Shown piece after piece: positions 6,091-8,650 of a stretch of 8,650 bases of DNA. Each line of letters starts with the position of its first letter. The stretch's first letter is position 1. Made by a program: the position numbers and the translations under genes. The notes beneath the pieces were generated by a model. The model was not told the origin of the DNA. It saw only the letters and a list, made by a program, of their open reading frames with translations, and did no database searches. Source of the DNA: Prevotellaceae bacterium (GTDB lineage: Bacteria > Bacteroidota > Bacteroidia > Bacteroidales > UBA932); contig JAIRKX010000165.1 in NCBI GenBank assembly GCA_031259805.1, positions 1 through 8,650 on the forward strand, given 5' to 3'.

Positions 6091-8217
6091 TCATTTATCC
6101 CTTAAAAGTTCACGGTAAATAAACTCCCGTTCTAAGCGGTCGCTGTGTTCCCGCTTCAGCCCGCGGTTACCGTGCCGCGATTCGGGGTAAATCATCAACT
6201 CAAAGGACTTTTGAAGGTCTTGAAGCCGGGAGATGAGTTGGAAGGTCTGTTGCGCGTGGACGTTCTCGTCGCGGAGGCCGTGGGTGAGCAACAGCTTACC
6301 CTGCAGGCTGTCGGCATGAGTGAGTACCGACGAAAGCCGGTAGCCGTCGGGGTTTTCGGCAGGGGTGTCCATATAGCGTTCGGTGTAGGTAGCGTCGTAG
6401 AGTAGCCAGTCTACGACGCTGCCGCCGGCGATGCCATGCGTAAATATCCCGCCCCCGCAGGTTAAGGCATAGCAGGTGATATAACCGCCGTAGCTGTAAC
6501 CGCTAATCAGTATCCGCGTGGCGTCGGCATGCCCGTTGGCTATCAACCATCGGACGCCTTGTGCGTAATCTTTGATTTCCCAATAGCCCAGCCGGCGGTG
6601 CATTTGCGCCATTCCCTGTTTTCCGTTGTGGCCGCTGCCGCGATGGTCGATAGCGACCTGAATCAGTCCGTCGCGAGCAAAGCGGTAGGCGTCGCCATGG
6701 AGATTATCCGTCCATTCGTTGCGCACGGTCATCGCGCCGGGTCCGCCATATACCGCCAGTTTGACGGGGTACGTCCGCCCCTCTTCCCGATGCAGCGGCC
6801 AGGTGATGCGCAGGGGAATGGAGAACAGCCCGTCGTCGGACGGCAGTACAATATATTCGGTAACGGGACGTTCGTATTCCTCGAAATTTACATTCCGTGT
6901 ATCTTGAATCAGGCGCACCAACCTCCCTGTCGTGGTGTACAGCGCCACTTTGGGCGGCGTGTCGACAGTTGAATAGGTGGTAATAAAATGCATCCTGTCA
7001 TCCGACAGCGAAATACGGTGCGAATAAGCGCCGAACGATAGCCGCTGCAGGCGTGCGCCATCCAGCCCGACGCGGTAAAAGTCTACGCATCCGATATGGT
7101 CTTTGTAGCAGGTGAAATAGACGACGGCGGCTTTTTCGTCGACGCCCAACACGTCGATCACAGTATAGCTCCCGGCGGTTAGCGGATGCTGCAGGCGTCC
7201 ATTCATATCGTACAGGTAAAGTTGATCCCATCCGCTTCGGTCGCTTTTCATAATAAATCCTTTGCCCGACGCGAGGAAATGAATCCGCGGCTCTTCATCA
7301 ATGGCAATCCATGTATCCTGATGCTCGCTGTACAGTTCCTTCGTCGCGCCCGTCGTGAGGTCGACCTCTATGAGCCGGTAGTGATTTTGCTCGTAGTTGA
7401 GCCATTGCAGCCATAATGCCCGGCTGTCGGGACGCCAGCGCGGTAATCCCAAATAGCCCTCCGACTCCCCAGAGGCAGACGGCCACTGCCTGCTGTCGGC
7501 TGCCACCAGTCCGCTGCCACCAGCCCACACTACGCCGCCTCCGTCAGGCGATACGATGCCGGCGCGTACCGAAGGCAGCGGTTGCCCCGCCTTCGGGTAA
7601 CGCCATGTTTCGACATAGCCGTTTTGCGTCGGGCTGTCGGTAATGGTGATCAGCGGCACATGCGTTTCGTCGAAGCGTAAAAAGGCTATCCGCCGGCTGT
7701 CGGGCGACCACCAGAAGGCGCGGTAACGGCCGGCGCGCCCGAGTATTTCTTCCATATATACCCACGATGCATGGCCATTGAGGATGACATTGCTGCCGTC
7801 GAACGTCAGGCGTGTTTCCCGGCGATCGGACAGACGAAGGGTATATAAATCGTGGTCGCGCGTAAAGGCAATGTATGCCGAATCGGGCGACCACGTCAGA
7901 TTGACATCCCCCTGCCGGAGAAGACTGTCGGCAGTAGCGGAGACAGTAGTATTTTGCCCGTTATCCTTCTCCTGTCGGTCGCGGATGATTTTTCCGGTTT
8001 TCACATCGACCGACACCTGCCGGCTTGTCCGAGTCGCCGCATCGTAGGCCGTCATCTCTACCGTACGGTCATGCCATTGCGCCACACGTAGCGTCGGATC
8101 GGTTATCCGGACGGAATGATTGTTGATTTCCTCTTCGGACAATTGTTTTCTCTGCCCTGCCAGCCCCGTCCCCGCCAACGCGCACAAAAGAAAAAGCGCT
8201 GTTTTTTTAATCATCAT
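6091..8217 (-). CDS. Secreted dipeptidyl-peptidase IV-like serine peptidase (family S9B)
   Basis: A 708-residue exopeptidase that probably removes dipeptides (typically X-Pro) from peptide N-termini in the periplasm or at the surface. A signal peptide is present (MMIKKTALFLLCALAGTGLA). The N-terminal half is a beta-propeller with WSPDS blade motifs (about 109 and 170) and the paired glutamates of the substrate amino-terminus site, E156-E157 in SWVYMEEI. The C-terminal alpha/beta-hydrolase domain has the oxyanion tyrosine in VYGGPG (Y490), the nucleophile S575 in GYSYGGY, D650 in LRDENVH and H682 in ESRHGNRG. The segment ERYMDTPAENPDGY matches DPP IV-type enzymes. A longer in-frame start at 8289 is unlikely because a -7 box at 8245-8252 lies inside that extension, and the extra residues would hide the signal peptide. 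The residue before the double glutamate is M, where E is usual. It stands alone, with its own promoter and no partner gene. Confidence 0.92.
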   Translation of the reverse strand: MMIKKTALFLLCALAGTGLAGQRKQLSEEEINNHSVRITDPTLRVAQWHDRTVEMTAYDAATRTSRQVSVDVKTGKIIRDRQEKDNGQNTTVSATADSLLRQGDVNLTWSPDSAYIAFTRDHDLYTLRLSDRRETRLTFDGSNVILNGHASWVYMEEILGRAGRYRAFWWSPDSRRIAFLRFDETHVPLITITDSPTQNGYVETWRYPKAGQPLPSVRAGIVSPDGGGVVWAGGSGLVAADSRQWPSASGESEGYLGLPRWRPDSRALWLQWLNYEQNHYRLIEVDLTTGATKELYSEHQDTWIAIDEEPRIHFLASGKGFIMKSDRSGWDQLYLYDMNGRLQHPLTAGSYTVIDVLGVDEKAAVVYFTCYKDHIGCVDFYRVGLDGARLQRLSFGAYSHRISLSDDRMHFITTYSTVDTPPKVALYTTTGRLVRLIQDTRNVNFEEYERPVTEYIVLPSDDGLFSIPLRITWPLHREEGRTYPVKLAVYGGPGAMTVRNEWTDNLHGDAYRFARDGLIQVAIDHRGSGHNGKQGMAQMHRRLGYWEIKDYAQGVRWLIANGHADATRILISGYSYGGYITCYALTCGGGIFTHGIAGGSVVDWLLYDATYTERYMDTPAENPDGYRLSSVLTHADSLQGKLLLTHGLRDENVHAQQTFQLISRLQDLQKSFELMIYPESRHGNRGLKREHSDRLEREFIYRELLRDK

Positions 8218-8244
8218 ATCGTTATCATTGAGAATAAGAAAATA

Positions 8245-8252
8245 CAAAGATA
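8245..8252 (-). promoter_or_regulatory. Bacteroidota -7 box (TATCTTTG) for the peptidase gene
   Basis: Minus-strand TATCTTTG fits the TAnnTTTG consensus. A transcript starting near 8238 would reach the chosen ATG at 8217 after about 20 nt. No good TTTG -33 box is visible at the usual spacing. A further consensus match, TAACTTTG, lies upstream at 8345-8352 and could be a second start, but it also lacks a properly spaced -33 element. Confidence 0.5.
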
Positions 8253-8289
8253 GGAAAATGCATGAAGCGTAAGTCATGGGTAGATTCAA

Positions 8290-8544
8290 GTATCAAATGC
8301 AACAGGATTATTCAATGCGGAGGAAAATACCTTCCACGGCGAATCAAAGTTAAATAGTCGTTCCTTAAAAATGTAAATCAAGCGGCATTCAGGCAGCCGT
8401 TTTTCGGGAAAAAGCATCGGAAAAAAATGAGCCAAAGAAGTCGTTTGACTTTTTCGGCTTGGCGGGCGTGATAATCTGTACCCCATTGATCACCTTGCTG
8501 CCTTTGATTTTTGTCGGGTAATCCGCCAGTCATTACTGGAGAAT
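8290..8544. other. Region upstream of the peptidase gene, no convincing gene
   Basis: Two overlapping minus-strand frames cross this stretch (ending at 8286 and 8378) and a third open frame covers about 8400-8532 without an ATG. None has a recognisable domain, and one is simply the extension of the 21-bp repeat tract. The third frame (containing KVINGVQIITPAKPKKSNDF) has protein-like composition and is closed upstream by TAA/TGA, so it could be a gene remnant. A possible -7 box lies at 8345-8352. Confidence 0.4.
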
Positions 8545-8650
8545 CTTGAAACTGGAGTTTTAAACTTTGAAACTTGTGTTTTGAACCTTGAAACTTGAGT
8601 TTCAAACCTTGAAACTGGAGTTTTGAACTTTGAAACATGTGTTTTGAACT
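8545..8650. repeat. 21-bp tandem repeat (5 copies, continuing past the window)
   Basis: Five consecutive 21-bp units fill 8545-8565, 8566-8586, 8587-8607, 8608-8628 and 8629-8649, with no insertion or deletion between them and the next base in phase. Each unit is three heptads, approximately YTTGAAA, CTTGNGT and TTTGAAC. Each unit junction can form a 7-bp stem with a 3-nt loop; the one at 8599-8615 is perfect (GTTTCAA, ACC, TTGAAAC) and the others include G-T pairs. On the minus strand one frame reads through as a repeated FQ-starting heptapeptide, as often happens with Bacteroidota intergenic repeats. I regard it as non-coding. The tract is cut by the window edge. Confidence 0.88.

Noticed and set aside
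8218..8289. Longer N-terminus of the peptidase starting at 8289
   Set aside because: The extension contains the TATCTTTG promoter box and would bury an otherwise normal signal peptide.
8286..8486. Minus-strand 66-residue open frame overlapping the upstream extension of the peptidase gene
   Set aside because: No recognisable domain; a -7 box match and the peptidase promoter lie within or next to it, and the composition does not favour it over the alternative frames. It could still be a small protein, but I cannot support it.
8378..8638. Minus-strand 86-residue open frame beginning with FQ-heptapeptide repeats
   Set aside because: The repeated part is the 21-bp tandem array read in one frame (21 is divisible by 3, so it stays open). 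The rest has no recognisable domain and another open frame overlaps it.

Overview
The window looks like chromosomal DNA of a Bacteroidales-type bacterium (phylum Bacteroidota). Four things point there: two copies of the TATCTTTG form of the Bacteroidota -7 promoter box (TAnnTTTG), weak or absent Shine-Dalgarno sequences, an S9 dipeptidyl-peptidase of a kind common in this phylum, and an F-type ATP synthase cluster with features typical of the phylum (subunit a with a large extra-cytoplasmic N-terminal domain behind a signal peptide, an insertion in the alpha subunit, and the order B-E-F-H-A-G). A Tannerella/Porphyromonadaceae-like source is a guess from overall feel, not something the sequence proves.

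All convincing genes are on the minus strand, so transcription runs from high to low coordinates. Reading in that direction: a 21-bp tandem repeat tract at the right edge (8545-8650, running off the window); a roughly 250-nt stretch with no convincing gene; a secreted dipeptidyl-peptidase IV-like serine peptidase (6091-8217); a short intergenic region with a promoter; then an ATP synthase operon made of a four-helix AtpI-like membrane protein (5490-5924), atpB (a), atpE (c), atpF (b), atpH (delta), atpA (alpha) and atpG (gamma), ending at 551. The left 550 nt hold no convincing gene but are full of palindromes, a heptanucleotide tandem tract and inverted repeats.

The operon encodes all of the membrane Fo sector (a, c, b) and three of the five F1 subunits (delta, alpha, gamma). 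The catalytic beta (atpD) and epsilon (atpC) genes, which I would expect just upstream of the AtpI-like gene in Bacteroides-type genomes, are not here; the peptidase gene and a separate promoter sit in that place. The genes are tightly packed (gaps of 9-22 nt, a 1-nt TAATG overlap, a 14-nt overlap), which suggests translational coupling, except between atpH and atpA. That 48-nt gap contains five 7-nt repeats. The ion-site residues of subunit c indicate a proton-driven enzyme.

The most unusual signal is that three unrelated tandem tracts (left edge, inside the operon, right edge) are all built on a 7-nt period. The genes themselves are ordinary. I do not see a new defence, mobile or biosynthetic system.
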